This document shows positions 7,460 through 7,934 of a DNA stretch of 7,934 bases, piece by piece. This stretch comes from Rickettsiaceae bacterium (GTDB lineage: Bacteria; Pseudomonadota; Alphaproteobacteria; Rickettsiales; Rickettsiaceae), in contig JAOMYS010000048.1 of assembly GCA_028372485.1 (NCBI GenBank), positions 1 through 7,934 on the forward strand. The letters are read 5' to 3'. Position numbers and translations under genes: made by a program. How positions within the stretch are numbered: position 1 is the first letter of the stretch; the number at the start of each line of letters is the position of its first letter. The notes below the pieces were generated by a model. That model was not told the origin of the DNA. It was given only the letters and a program-made list of their open reading frames with translations, and ran no database searches.

Positions 7460-7934
7460 TTAATGAATTTCTTGCCAGTTATTTCCTACATTTAAGGAAA
7501 CACTCATGTTTACATCAATCGCATATATATTCTCCATTACGGATTTAATTAGCTTTGATGCCTCATCTACCTCATCTTCTGGTACTTCAAAGATAAGCTC
7601 ATCATGTATCTGCAAGATCATTTTCGCTTTCATTGATCTTTTCTTGAGCCCCTTATCCAAATTGATCATGGCCATCTTAACGATATCAGATGCTAAGCTT
7701 TGCATTGGTGCATTAATTGCAGCACGCTCCCCGAATGCTCTAAGAGCATGATTTTTATTATTGATTGTAGGAAGAAAACATTTTCTGCCTATAAGATTTT
7801 TTATGAAATTATTTTCTTTAGCAAATTCTATTGACTCGCTCATATATTGTTTAATATCTGGATATTCCTTAAAATATTTTTCAATATAATCAGAAGCTTC
7901 TTGTCTAGATACATTTATTTGACGTGCAAGCCCA
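7460..7934 (-). CDS. polA: DNA polymerase I, C-terminal part (gene continues beyond the right edge)
   Basis: The last 157 residues of DNA polymerase I are present. The frame is open to the window edge, beginning GLARQINVSR, which follows polymerase motif B. The fingers/palm residues appear in ERAAINAPMQSLASDI, with Arg70, Asn74 and Gln78 of the fragment matching E. coli Arg841, Asn845 and Gln849. Motif C is LQIHDELIFEV, with the His-Asp-Glu triad at 110-112; the Asp binds the catalytic metal and the 40-residue spacing from Arg70 equals that in E. coli. The C-terminus NNWQEIH resembles the usual NWxEAH end, so the 3' end is complete. The enzyme fills gaps and replaces RNA primers in replication and repair. 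The in-frame ATG at 7843 is internal and not a start. Any proofreading or 5' nuclease domains lie outside the window. Confidence 0.96.
   Translation of the reverse strand, partial: GLARQINVSRQEASDYIEKYFKEYPDIKQYMSESIEFAKENNFIKNLIGRKCFLPTINNKNHALRAFGERAAINAPMQSLASDIVKMAMINLDKGLKKRSMKAKMILQIHDELIFEVPEDEVDEASKLIKSVMENIYAIDVNMSVSLNVGNNWQEIH

Noticed and set aside
7460..7843. A 127-codon ORF starting at the ATG at 7843 as a free-standing small gene
   Set aside because: The frame is open through to the window edge and the residues before that Met (GLARQINVSR onward) are standard DNA polymerase I sequence, so this Met is internal.
1..7934. Mobile elements, CRISPR arrays, tRNA or rRNA genes, toxin-antitoxin or defence genes
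   Set aside because: None was seen on reading both strands; almost all sequence is covered by five recognisable genes, and the gaps are too short and lack the relevant repeats or cloverleaf signals.

Overview
The window is an AT-rich bacterial segment in which every convincing gene lies on the minus strand. From high to low coordinates these are the C-terminal end of DNA polymerase I (polA, entering from the right edge), an AEC-family carrier, malic enzyme maeB, pyruvate phosphate dikinase ppdK, peptide chain release factor 1 (prfA), and what looks like the first ten codons of another gene at the left edge. The A+T-rich codon use, the I/K/N-rich proteins, the compact one-strand layout and the maeB-plus-ppdK pair suggest an alphaproteobacterium of the Rickettsiales kind (host-associated, small genome). 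That is inference from protein flavour and gene content, not from a marker RNA.

Layout. 7460-7934 is the end of polA. 7254-7459 is an intergenic stretch. It holds 39 open codons after the polA stop and a good sigma70-like promoter whose -35/-10 spacer contains a perfect 6-2-6 inverted repeat. 6321-7253 is the carrier, then a 26-nt gap, then maeB (4024-6294). 3846-4023 is a 178-nt gap with a strong hairpin made of two copies of the self-complementary octamer ATGCGCAT, beside a perfect TATAAT. ppdK (1191-3845) overlaps prfA (124-1194) by four bases (ATGA). 33-123 is a short gap with a small hairpin, followed by an AGGAG ribosome-binding site and an ATG.

How the genes fit together. The carrier belongs to a family that includes malate and malonate permeases. 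MaeB turns malate into pyruvate, CO2 and NADPH, and PpdK turns pyruvate into phosphoenolpyruvate. Read as a unit, carrier-maeB-ppdK is a route from imported or TCA-derived C4 acid to PEP and NADPH, which suits an organism living on host organic and amino acids rather than sugar. prfA is translationally linked to ppdK by overlap but has no evident metabolic link.

The key catalytic residues checked in each protein are present, and no frameshift, mobile element, CRISPR array, tRNA or rRNA is visible. This is mainly a core-gene region. The points worth a second look are the cluster logic, the two palindromic regulatory candidates, and an in-frame hydrophobic leader upstream of ppdK.
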